11,807 bases of DNA, taken from contig QHZK01000185.1 in assembly GCA_003224635.1 (NCBI GenBank), positions 1-11,807 of the forward strand, given 5' to 3'. The stretch comes from Acidobacteriota bacterium. Lineage in GTDB: Bacteria > Acidobacteriota > Terriglobia > UBA7540. Under the pieces are notes generated by a model that worked only from the letters and a program-made list of their open reading frames with translations, made no database searches and was not told the DNA's origin. The translations under genes and the position numbers were made by a program. Of this stretch, positions 1-6,999 are shown in pieces (positions within the stretch are counted from its first letter, which is position 1; each line of letters starts with the position of its first letter).

Positions 1-45
1 ATGCTGCGGACCTTCAGCGAGTCGCTGGTGGCCGATCAGATGTAA
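1..45 (+). other. Possible 3' end of a reading frame entering from the left edge
   Basis: The first 14 codons are open and end in TAA at 43-45. They lie in the same frame as the HNH gene that follows, so they could be the tail of an upstream gene or a decayed N-terminal part of the HNH gene separated by a stop codon. Fourteen residues are too few to identify. A second frame (phase 3) is also open from base 3 to 347, and nothing in the window decides between them. Confidence 0.2.
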
Positions 46-99
46 CTGCGGTTCTCTTCCTCGAAAGAGGCCAAGCCTTCCGATACCGGAGCGATTGTC

Positions 100-498
100 G
101 TGGATATGGGGTTTTGGGTTCGCGAGGGAGCACAGGAGCTGAGATCGCACCTCCTACGAGAGCGAAAGCGATCCCTCGTGGAAGCAAAGAAGCGTATCGT
201 CCTGGCAAGAGACGGCTGTCTTGTTTGCGAAGCTTGCGGAGCCTCCTCGGAAGCTCTCCCAGCGGAACTGGGCGAAGCTTGCTTCGAGGTTCACCATTTG
301 AAGCCGCTTTTTCAACTCAGCGCCGAACAGGTCACGAGGTTGGATGACGTGGCACTCCTGTGCGCCAATTGCCATCGGATGATACACTGGACTTCCCTGC
401 TGATGCCATTGTCTCAGTTTAAGGCTGTCTTTAGAATAGGCCGATCGGGCATCACAAAGACGCGACGTTCCCGCGGTCTTGCGGCAACACGCCGATGA
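100..498 (+). CDS. HNH endonuclease domain protein, short form (132 aa)
   Basis: This is a small HNH (beta-beta-alpha metal finger) nuclease-like protein. Visible motifs are a CxxC pair at C43/C46, the catalytic-type segment EVHH at residues 63-66, and CANCH at 88-92 with a following IH at 95-96. C43, C46, C88 and C91 would hold a structural zinc; H65/H66, N90 and H92 are candidates for the metal-finger site. The residues before the finger (about 8-40, basic, RERKRSLVEAKKR) and after it resemble McrA-like HNH proteins whose full forms carry a further 150 or more N-terminal residues. Here that part is absent, and an in-frame TAA lies at 43-45. The start is a GTG at 100 (an ATG at 106 is an alternative), with no strong Shine-Dalgarno. 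Its TGA overlaps the next gene's ATG. The fold call is solid; the substrate is unknown, and it may be a truncated remnant of a restriction-type protein. Confidence 0.8.
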   Translation: MDMGFWVREGAQELRSHLLRERKRSLVEAKKRIVLARDGCLVCEACGASSEALPAELGEACFEVHHLKPLFQLSAEQVTRLDDVALLCANCHRMIHWTSLLMPLSQFKAVFRIGRSGITKTRRSRGLAATRR

Positions 499-3400
499 GT
501 GAAATCACATTGAGGAGCGGCTCGCTACGGCGATTTGTCGGTCGGACGTCCGGGCGCCCACGAATGAGCACAGCGAGCCTGCGCTATCTCACTCTGCTCG
601 CACTCGCTGGCTTGATCGCTTCACTCCTCTTCTCACTTATCTTTGGGGCGCGCTACAAATCAGGGGCTGCGGAGGACCACAAGGCCAGCCGAAGCGCGGC
701 GAAGGAGTCTCGGACCACGCCAGGCAAAACGGGCAAGCCAGGCGCAGCGGGCCACTCCGACGCCATCCAAACCGCGCGCAATCTGGGCAAGGCGTACTAC
801 GAACAAGGCAAATACCCGGAAGCGATCGCCGAGTTTCAGAAAGTGGCGGCTTCGGGGCGCGCCGTAGCGGCGGACCATCTCGACCTCGGCATGTCCTTGA
901 TCCAGGCGAACAACCTCGACGCCGCCCTGGGCGAGCTGACAACGGCCAAGCAGATGGACGCCAAACTCACGGCCGTCGATTACAACCTCGGCATCCTGTA
1001 CAAGCGCGAGCTGCGCTATCCGGATGCCGAAGCCGCCCTCAAGCGCGTGGTCGAGGCCGACTCGCGCGACCCCGCGGCGTGGTTCAACCTGGGGACCGTG
1101 TATTCGGCCGAGCGGAGACTACCCGAAGCGCTGGACGCGCACCAGCACGTGCTCCAGATGGGATTCGGCCGCGGGCAGAACTTCTACGTCGCGTCGCTCT
1201 TTCACACGTTCACTATCCTGACGCGACTGAAACGGCCGGACGAGGCGCAGAAGGTCTTGAAGATTCACGAGCAGTTGCGCGACAAGGTGCCCACCATCTC
1301 CTTGCAGAACCCGGCGCTCGAGGGCGGCAAGTACGGCGCCATCCAGGTGCCCCCGGCGGAGGCTCGGGTGGCGTCAGTCAACGCCGGGAGAGTGACGTTT
1401 GCCGACATCACCGCGAGGCTTGGCATTTCGCTCTCGCCTGCGGCAGTCACTCGTTCCGGCGATCTCGGGCGCGCCGCCGCCTCGCATTTCGGTCCCTCCG
1501 TTGCCGTGGGCGACTACGACGGCGACGGCCATCCCGACCTTTACGTGGTCGTCCCGGCGGCTACGAATCACTTGTTCCATAACCACGGCAATGGGACGTT
1601 CACCGACGTGACCGAAAAGGCGGGCGTGGCCGGACGGGGCGGAAGCGTCGCCGCCGCGTTTGCCGACTACGACAACAGCGGCCATCCGAGCCTTTTCGTG
1701 GCCGGTTTGAACGGGATCACGCTCTATCGCAACAAGGGTAGCGGTAAGTTTGTGGACGAAACCGAGAAAGCGGGCCTCAAAGGCAAGCCCGGCGAACTAG
1801 ATACGCGCGCCGTGCTCTTCGACGCTGACGACGACGGATTCCTGGATCTGGTCGTGACCGCCTACGTCGATCTGAACTCGCCGCGCAAGCCCTCGTCCGT
1901 CTTCCCCGATGATTTTTCCGGCGTCCCCAGCCGCTTCTACCGCAACAACGGCGACGGCACGTTCACGGACCTGACCGCCTCCTCCGGTCTTGCGTCCGCC
2001 AAGGGTCGCATGCGAGGCGCGGTTTTCGCTGACTTTAACAATGACGGCTACGCCGACCTGCTCTTTGTGCGCGACGACGGCCCGCCGCTGCTTTACATCA
2101 ATCAAGGTGAGGACAAGTTTGTGGACGCGACTGCGGACGCAGGCCGGGCCCTCTCCGAATCCGTCGCCATCGATGCCCAAGTCGCCGATTTCAACCATGA
2201 CGGCAACTTTGACGTGCTCCTGTGGTCGCCCTCGGGCTGTCGCGTGCTCCTGAATCGCGGCGGCGCCAAATTCGAAGCCTCGACAACGTTACTCACGCCT
2301 TCCAAGTCGCGCGGAACCGTGGCCGACCTCGACGGCGACGGCTTCGACGATCTCGTGGCGGTTGACGACAACGGATGGTCGCACTTCCTTGCCAACCGCG
2401 GCGGGCTTTTCCTGTCCAGCTCCGTAAGCTTTCCATCCGCCCGGGACCAGGCGCTCGTGTCGCTCGCTCCAGCGCTCTTGAGCAGCCCTGCCAAGCTCAA
2501 CCTTCTTGCGTTCACGTCGAGCGGGCGATTTGCCGCCTTCGAGAAGGAGGGGCCGCCCTCGCACTGGCTGGAGGTGAAGCTCGACGGCTTCAAGAGCAAC
2601 AAGCAGGGCATCGGAACCGTCGTTGAGCTCAAGTCAGGGAATTTCTACAAGAAAGTCGCAGTCACCTCGGGGCCCGTGCGCGTCTTCACCGGCGAACTGG
2701 CGAAGCTCGACGTGGTGCGCGTGACCTGGCCCAATGCCATCGTGCAAAACACCATCGACGTGGCCACCAACAAGCCCCTGGAAGTCCGCGAGTCGGAGCG
2801 CCTGGCGAGTTCGTGCCCGTTCCTCTACGCGTGGGACGGAAAGCAATACAAGTTCTTCACTGACATTCTGGGTGTCGCGCCGCTGGGTGAGCTCCTGCCC
2901 GACGGAAGCCGCATCAAACCCAATCCGGAAGAATTCGTGCGGCTCGGCGACGGCTTGCGCGACCGGAACGGCCTCTACTCGTTTCAGATCACGGACGAGA
3001 TGCGCGAGGCGGATTACCTCGACCAACTGCGCCTGTTTGCGGTCGATCATCCCGCGAGCGAAGAAGTCTACGCCAACGAGATTTACTCCTCTTCGCCTGT
3101 CCACCCGGCGCTCTACTCGATGCGCGACAAACGCTTCCCCGTATCGGCGGTGGACGATCACGGCTCGGACGTCCTGCCCTTGATCCGCGAGCGCGACGGC
3201 CGGTATCCGACGGGCTTCCGCCGCAATCGAATCCTGGGCCTGGCCGACCTGCACTCCTTGACGCTTGACCTCGGTGGGTTTCCCGATTCAGCGCCCGTCG
3301 CGCTATATCTCACGGGCTGGGTCTTCTGGACGGACTCAAACGCGTCGCGCGCGCTGATGTCAAACTCCCGGCTGCGGATGATTCCCCCTTACCTTCAGGT

Positions 3401-4190
3401 GCGCAACGCGCGCGGCGAGTGGGTCACAGCGGTTCCGGACATGGGCCTGCCGAGTGGCACGAACCGCACGATGCGCGTTGATCTGACCGGCAAGTTCCCG
3501 TCCGCGGACCATCGCGTGCGGATCGTCACCAACCTCTGCGTCTACTGGGACCAGATCTTCTTCACGACGGATGACCGGCCCCTGGGCAACGCGCTCGAGC
3601 CCGGCTTTGCAGCTTCGGGCGCGGGAGATGGCGAGCGTGGTCCAGGGACGCAACCGCCTGCGGGACTGCCAGCCACTGAACTGCCGCTGGTCTCGGCGGA
3701 GCTGCACTACCGCGGTTTCTCGACGCCCTCGAGCGATCCTGAGCACTTGAGGCCTGACTGGTTCGATTACGTCCACGTTATGGCCGAGGCGCCGTGGAAT
3801 CCGTTCCTGGGCCGCTACACACGATACGGAGCCGTGGACAACTTGCTCGAGGGAACCGACGATCGCCTGGTAGTGATGGCGACGGGAGACGAGGCCACGG
3901 TGACGTTCAGCGGCCGGCGACTGCCGCTGTTGAAGCCGGGCTGGAAGCGCGACTTCTTCCTGTACGCGCGCGGCTACGCCAAGGACGGCGAACCCAATAC
4001 GGCGTATTATCGGACGGTCGAGCCGCTGCCCTTTTATGAAATGGCCAACTATCCCTATAGCCTGGCCTCTGGTCGGTCCTATGGCCCGCAGCAACACTAT
4101 CCGAACACGCCCGAACAGCGGCGGTACCTGCGCGAATACGAAACGCGCCCGGCCCGCCTGCTGATCCCGCCGCTGGCGCCCGTGTTCTAA
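495..4190 (+). CDS. Large exported TPR - FG-GAP/VCBS - ASPIC/UnbV protein with an unassigned C-terminal region (1231 aa)
   Basis: Envelope or secreted protein. A basic N-terminus is followed by a hydrophobic segment at about residues 31-51 (signal peptide or anchor), then a polar Lys/Ala/Gly-rich linker. TPR helices run from about 90 to 258 (LGKAYYEQGKYPEAIAEFQK is typical). Six FG-GAP/VCBS calcium loops follow, near 340 (DYDGDGHPDL), 391, 443, 513, 565 and 611, as expected for a seven-bladed integrin-alpha-like propeller. An ASPIC/UnbV-like domain begins near 692. From about 773 (CPFLYAWDGKQYKFFTD) to the end lie some 460 residues I cannot assign, with a Gly/Pro-rich linker near 1038-1060 and a Tyr/Pro-rich tail. 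The ATG at 495 overlaps the HNH stop. An ATG at 564 (residue 24), just before the hydrophobic segment, is a credible alternative start; neither has a clear Shine-Dalgarno. The role is probably protein assembly or binding outside the cytoplasm (inference). The TPR and FG-GAP parts occur as separate genes on the other strand of this window. Confidence 0.92.
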   Translation: MSEITLRSGSLRRFVGRTSGRPRMSTASLRYLTLLALAGLIASLLFSLIFGARYKSGAAEDHKASRSAAKESRTTPGKTGKPGAAGHSDAIQTARNLGKAYYEQGKYPEAIAEFQKVAASGRAVAADHLDLGMSLIQANNLDAALGELTTAKQMDAKLTAVDYNLGILYKRELRYPDAEAALKRVVEADSRDPAAWFNLGTVYSAERRLPEALDAHQHVLQMGFGRGQNFYVASLFHTFTILTRLKRPDEAQKVLKIHEQLRDKVPTISLQNPALEGGKYGAIQVPPAEARVASVNAGRVTFADITARLGISLSPAAVTRSGDLGRAAASHFGPSVAVGDYDGDGHPDLYVVVPAATNHLFHNHGNGTFTDVTEKAGVAGRGGSVAAAFADYDNSGHPSLFVAGLNGITLYRNKGSGKFVDETEKAGLKGKPGELDTRAVLFDADDDGFLDLVVTAYVDLNSPRKPSSVFPDDFSGVPSRFYRNNGDGTFTDLTASSGLASAKGRMRGAVFADFNNDGYADLLFVRDDGPPLLYINQGEDKFVDATADAGRALSESVAIDAQVADFNHDGNFDVLLWSPSGCRVLLNRGGAKFEASTTLLTPSKSRGTVADLDGDGFDDLVAVDDNGWSHFLANRGGLFLSSSVSFPSARDQALVSLAPALLSSPAKLNLLAFTSSGRFAAFEKEGPPSHWLEVKLDGFKSNKQGIGTVVELKSGNFYKKVAVTSGPVRVFTGELAKLDVVRVTWPNAIVQNTIDVATNKPLEVRESERLASSCPFLYAWDGKQYKFFTDILGVAPLGELLPDGSRIKPNPEEFVRLGDGLRDRNGLYSFQITDEMREADYLDQLRLFAVDHPASEEVYANEIYSSSPVHPALYSMRDKRFPVSAVDDHGSDVLPLIRERDGRYPTGFRRNRILGLADLHSLTLDLGGFPDSAPVALYLTGWVFWTDSNASRALMSNSRLRMIPPYLQVRNARGEWVTAVPDMGLPSGTNRTMRVDLTGKFPSADHRVRIVTNLCVYWDQIFFTTDDRPLGNALEPGFAASGAGDGERGPGTQPPAGLPATELPLVSAELHYRGFSTPSSDPEHLRPDWFDYVHVMAEAPWNPFLGRYTRYGAVDNLLEGTDDRLVVMATGDEATVTFSGRRLPLLKPGWKRDFFLYARGYAKDGEPNTAYYRTVEPLPFYEMANYPYSLASGRSYGPQQHYPNTPEQRRYLREYETRPARLLIPPLAPVF

Positions 4191-4197
4191 TCTAATC

Positions 4198-4224
4198 CGC
4201 AGATTACGCAGATCGCGCAGATTT
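4198..4224. repeat. 9-bp near-tandem repeat, three copies
   Basis: Three consecutive 9-mers share the core CGCAGAT followed by two variable bases (4198-4206, 4207-4215, 4216-4224). They begin 8 bases after the stop of the large exported protein gene, and weaker matches continue into the hairpin that follows. The array is non-coding. Confidence 0.75.
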
Positions 4225-4236
4225 AGCAGCAGGTAG

Positions 4237-4305
4237 CGCAGACCTGGATTTTCAGGTCTGCGGTTCTTCAAAGCAACCCCGCAGACCTCAAAAGCGAGGT
4301 CTCCG
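4237..4305. repeat. Two related hairpins sharing a GCAGACCT core (palindromic intergenic element)
   Basis: The first hairpin is a perfect 10-bp inverted repeat, CGCAGACCTG at 4237-4246 and its complement at 4253-4262, with a 6-base loop. The second has a 7-bp stem (AGACCTC at 4283-4289, GAGGTCT at 4296-4302), extended by two further pairs beyond one mismatch. Both left arms contain GCAGACCT, so they look like two diverged copies of one unit. Neither is followed by a clear T run, so a canonical intrinsic terminator is not supported, although the first could still limit transcription past 4190. Confidence 0.75.
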
Positions 4306-4388
4306 CTACTTCTACTTCACTGCCGACCTGTCAGGCCGCGCGGTCCTCTATTGCCTTTGGATGCTCTTCTCGGGCATATTGGGCGCTC

Positions 4389-4393
4389 AGGAG
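4389..4393 (+). promoter_or_regulatory. Ribosome binding site fixing the nucleoside hydrolase start
   Basis: AGGAG lies 8 bases before the ATG at 4402. It is the clearest Shine-Dalgarno in the window and decides for this ATG over the TTG at 4351, which would add 17 residues in front of an obvious signal peptide. Confidence 0.75.
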
Positions 4394-4401
4394 ACGACGT
4401 G

Positions 4402-5331
4402 ATGTGGCAATGGGCCTTGCTCATGGGAGCTGTACTGGCCGGCGCGACGGCCGTGGAGGCCGCCCCGCAGACGATCGACGACGATCATAGATCGCCGCTA
4501 CAGGGCGCGGCGGGAGAGAACAAGAAGACGAACTTTCTCACGCCGATCCTGCTCGATACCGACATCGGCACCGACATCGACGACGCGTTCGCCCTGACAC
4601 TCGTCATGCGCAGCCCGGAGCTGGAGCTGCTGGGCGTCACCACCGTCAGTGGCGACACCGCCGCGCGCGCGCGCCTGGCGGCGAAGCTGCTCTGGGAATC
4701 CGGGTTCCAATTTGTGCCCGTGGCAGCCGGAAAGCCCGGAAAGCCTTTGCCCCAGGAGCAGACCCGGTGGGCGGACGGCTTCTCGAGCCCGCAAATACGG
4801 CAGGAACCGGCGCTTGACCTTTTGAAGGCCGAAATCGAGCGGCGTCCGGGAAAAATTACGCTGGTAGCCATCGGCCCGCTGACCAACGTGGCCGAGCTGA
4901 TCGAGCGTGAACCGGCGACCGCGAGCAAGCTCAAGCGCATCGCTCTGATGGGCGGCTCCATCGCTCACGGCTACGGCCAGGCCCTCGAGCCCGCCGCCGA
5001 GTACAACATCGCCTCCGATCCCAAAGCCGCTCAAGCCGTGTTTAGCTCTGGCATTCCGATCCTGATGGCGCCGCTCGACGCGACCGCCATGCTCGAGCTG
5101 GGTCCCACGGCTCGCCATCGGGTGTTCACTCACCTCACCACTTTGACCGACAGCTTGACCATCCTCTACCACCTTTGGAACAGGCCCGCGCCGATCCTGT
5201 TTGACCCTATGGCGGTCGCTTTGCTCATCGAGCCGGACCTCTGCGCGCCGGGGAAGCCCAACGCCACCGCGGCGCTCAGGACGAATCCGCGAAAGTTCTT
5301 CGCTTTTTACCTCGGTCGCGTCGCGCCCTGA
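4402..5331 (+). CDS. Exported inosine-uridine-type nucleoside hydrolase (309 aa)
   Basis: Expected to cleave the N-glycosidic bond of nucleosides, giving ribose and free base. The IUNH calcium/ribose site is visible as DTDIGTDIDDAFAL (residues 52-65). Other family marks are GVTTVSGDT (79-86), VAIGPLTN (155-162), MGGS (183-186), the EYNIASDP segment (200-207) and FDPMAVA (267-273), with D268 as a likely ligand. In many family members a His precedes that Asp; here it is Phe. Residues 1-20 form a hydrophobic signal peptide ending VEA, with likely cleavage before APQ, so the enzyme should act in the periplasm or outside. Between LIEPDLC (275-281) and GKPNATAALR (284-293) the chain is shorter than I expect for the family, where a beta-hairpin normally follows this point. 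It stands alone on this strand and converges with purU. Base specificity cannot be read from the sequence. Confidence 0.92.
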   Translation: MWQWALLMGAVLAGATAVEAAPQTIDDDHRSPLQGAAGENKKTNFLTPILLDTDIGTDIDDAFALTLVMRSPELELLGVTTVSGDTAARARLAAKLLWESGFQFVPVAAGKPGKPLPQEQTRWADGFSSPQIRQEPALDLLKAEIERRPGKITLVAIGPLTNVAELIEREPATASKLKRIALMGGSIAHGYGQALEPAAEYNIASDPKAAQAVFSSGIPILMAPLDATAMLELGPTARHRVFTHLTTLTDSLTILYHLWNRPAPILFDPMAVALLIEPDLCAPGKPNATAALRTNPRKFFAFYLGRVAP

Positions 5332-5333
5332 TA

Positions 5334-5396
5334 GGTTCCAGGTTTCAGGTTCCAGGTATCATGCACTCTGAAACCGACACCTGACACCTGGAACCC
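5334..5396. repeat. Heptad-period inverted array between convergent genes (consensus GGTNYCA)
   Basis: Four consecutive heptamers of the form GGTNYCA run from 5334 to 5361. Facing them, 5369-5396 carries about four heptamers in inverse orientation. The outer arms (5334-5350 and 5379-5395) form a 17-bp inverted repeat with one mismatch. GGTTTCAG at 5341-5348 can alternatively pair with CTGAAACC at 5368-5375, so two exclusive stems are possible. The element fills the whole gap between the nucleoside hydrolase stop and the purU stop and may act as a two-way transcription barrier (inference). Confidence 0.85.
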
Positions 5397-5400
5397 GTCT

Positions 5401-6258
5401 TCAGTCGAACACGACCGTCTTGTTTCCGTAGACCAGCACCCGGTTCTCGAGGTGCGCCCGGACGGCGCGTGCCAGCACGAGCTCTTCCAGGTCCTTGCCC
5501 TTGCGGACCAAGTCCTCAACCGAATCGCGGTGGCTGATGCGGATCACATCCTGAGCGATGATGGGGCCGTCGTCGAGCTGCGTCGTGACGTAGTGGGCTG
5601 TGGCGCCGATCAGTTTGACCCCGCGCTGGTAAGCCTGGTGATAAGGTTTCGGTCCCACGAACGCGGGAAGAAACGAGTGATGAATGTTGAGGATGCGATT
5701 GGGGTAGTGTCCGACGAAGCCGTCACTCAGGACCTGCATGTACCTGGCCAGGACAATCAGCTCGACCTTCCTTCGCTCGAGCTCTTCCAGAATGCGGGCT
5801 TCCTGCTCCAGCTTGTCTTCCTTGGTGATCGGAAGAAAAAGGTACGGGACCCCGAAGTGTTCCGCAATCGGCCGGCAGGCGGGGTGATTGCTGATGACTG
5901 CCGCGAGCTCTGCCCGAAGTTCGCCCGCGCGATGGCGAAGCAGAAGGTCGTACAGACAATGGTCTTGCTTCGAAGCCAGGATCGCGGTCTTCGGGACCTC
6001 GTCTGAGAGCCGCAACTCCCAGCGCAGGTCGAGCTCGCGCGCGAGCGGCTCGAACGCCGGGGCGACCTGCTCCTTCGGTAAATCGAAGCCCCCGAGCTCC
6101 CACTCAACGCGCATCAAAAAAAGCCCGGCTTCTCTGTCGCTGTGCTCGTCCGCGTGCAGGATGTTTCCGTTATGCCGGTAGACGAAGTCCGAGATGAGGG
6201 CGACCAGGCCTTTTCGGTCCGGGCATGAGATCAACAGGACCGCATTCCCCGGCAACAT
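5401..6258 (-). CDS. purU: Formyltetrahydrofolate deformylase (285 aa)
   Basis: Hydrolyses 10-formyltetrahydrofolate to tetrahydrofolate and formate in the cytoplasm, balancing one-carbon pools and supplying formate for purine synthesis by PurT. An N-terminal ACT domain spans about residues 6-85 (LLISCPDRKGLVA). The formyltransferase-fold domain follows at about 90-275. Catalytic residues are visible as NIHH (N191, H193) in NIHHSFLPAF and D229 in QLDDGPI. IGATAHYV and the C-terminal VYGNKTVVFD match the family closely, and 285 aa is its usual length. The frame stays open upstream to 6534, but that stretch overlaps the preceding gene and lacks PurU features, so ATG 6258 is chosen. It shares one base with the stop of the upstream DUF4097-like gene (TGATG), implying translational coupling. 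No gene for other folate steps is nearby. Confidence 0.96.
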   Translation of the reverse strand: MLPGNAVLLISCPDRKGLVALISDFVYRHNGNILHADEHSDREAGLFLMRVEWELGGFDLPKEQVAPAFEPLARELDLRWELRLSDEVPKTAILASKQDHCLYDLLLRHRAGELRAELAAVISNHPACRPIAEHFGVPYLFLPITKEDKLEQEARILEELERRKVELIVLARYMQVLSDGFVGHYPNRILNIHHSFLPAFVGPKPYHQAYQRGVKLIGATAHYVTTQLDDGPIIAQDVIRISHRDSVEDLVRKGKDLEELVLARAVRAHLENRVLVYGNKTVVFD

Positions 6259-6971
6259 CACTCGGGCCCGCCAAACACGAACACCCCGCCCATGCGTACG
6301 CGCACGAGGATGTCCTGCCGGCCTTGCGAATTCTGGAAGAGAAGTTTCTGGCGAAGGCCGGCGCTGTCCTGGGGCAGGCCGTGCAGATCGCTCTGGACGT
6401 ATCCTATCCAGGTATGAGCGTCGAGCGACCGGAGCCGATACACGTCGGGGACGTTGATCTCCACGTCGCCGTAATTGACGCGGAGCTGCTCGCGACCCAC
6501 GAGACCGGTGACGCGGACGTCGCCATCCACGCACTTGAGCGTGAGGTCGGCGTCGTAGGGCATTTTGATGCGGAAATTCACCGAAAGCTTAGACTCGCCT
6601 CGGAAGGGCCGCCGCAAACTCCGCCCCGGATAAATCGTGCGCAGGCGCACTTCCTTGTCCTGCCCCGCGAGGTCGATCCGGATGAGGTCGAAAAGGTGCT
6701 CGGCCTTGCGCTCGGAGCCAGCCCTGACCGTCTTTTCTGCTTCCACTTCAACGCGCGGCTCGTCCCACCCTTCGATGCGCACGTCGCCCATGCGCGTGTC
6801 GACGATCAGCATGCCGTAAGAAAAAAGCCGCGCCGCATGCCGGGAAGTGTGCGTGAACTCATCGGCGCGGACGCTGGCGGGCGAAAGAAGGAGCAGGCAG
6901 AAAAAGGATAAAGTGTAAAGGGTAAAGTGTAAAGCGCGGGGCCGGAATTTGACACGATCGATTACTTTCAT
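6258..6971 (-). CDS. Exported DUF4097-like beta-repeat protein (237 aa)
   Basis: A signal peptide covers residues 1-36: charged start, hydrophobic stretch LYTLSFFCLLLL, and VRA before DE as the cleavage site. The mature part is built from short beta-strand repeats of the type GDVRIEGWD (62-70), DGDVRVTGL (149-157) and YGDVEINV (167-174), typical of DUF4097 / putative adhesin beta-solenoid proteins. Such proteins are mostly of unknown function, and the family call is from pattern, not a search. It starts 24 bp after the upstream FG-GAP gene and its TGA overlaps the purU ATG, so the three are probably co-transcribed. No other ATG is available before residue 54, so the start at 6971 is needed for export. 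Part of the signal peptide and the region just upstream of the start lie in a heptad repeat (6907-6999). Confidence 0.82.
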   Translation of the reverse strand: MKVIDRVKFRPRALHFTLYTLSFFCLLLLSPASVRADEFTHTSRHAARLFSYGMLIVDTRMGDVRIEGWDEPRVEVEAEKTVRAGSERKAEHLFDLIRIDLAGQDKEVRLRTIYPGRSLRRPFRGESKLSVNFRIKMPYDADLTLKCVDGDVRVTGLVGREQLRVNYGDVEINVPDVYRLRSLDAHTWIGYVQSDLHGLPQDSAGLRQKLLFQNSQGRQDILVRVRMGGVFVFGGPE

Positions 6972-6999
6972 CCTTCACCCTTTACACTTCACACTTCAT
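6907..6999. repeat. Heptad-period inverted array overlapping two genes (consensus KGTRAAG)
   Basis: Four heptamers ending in TAAAG occupy 6907-6934, and four inverted heptamers occupy 6972-6999. Read on the minus strand, the latter follow KGTRAAG. AAGTGTAAAGGGT at 6911-6923 is perfectly complementary to 6977-6989, and the match extends to 16 of 17 bases. The right array contains the TGA of the FG-GAP gene and the whole 24-bp gap, and its last bases touch the next ATG. The left array encodes residues 14-21 of that next protein. Confidence 0.85.

Noticed and set aside
3360..4271. 303-codon minus-strand frame opposite the end of the large exported protein
   Set aside because: Arg/Gln/His-rich shadow without recognisable motifs, fully antisense to a conserved-looking coding region.
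6259..6534. N-terminal extension of PurU to 377 residues
   Set aside because: The extension overlaps the upstream gene and has no PurU-like sequence; ATG 6258 gives the usual 285 residues and a TGATG junction.
6225..6911. 228-codon plus-strand frame opposite the DUF4097-like gene
   Set aside because: No motifs and no export signal, and it ends in the repeat; the minus strand has signal peptide, operon spacing and beta repeats.
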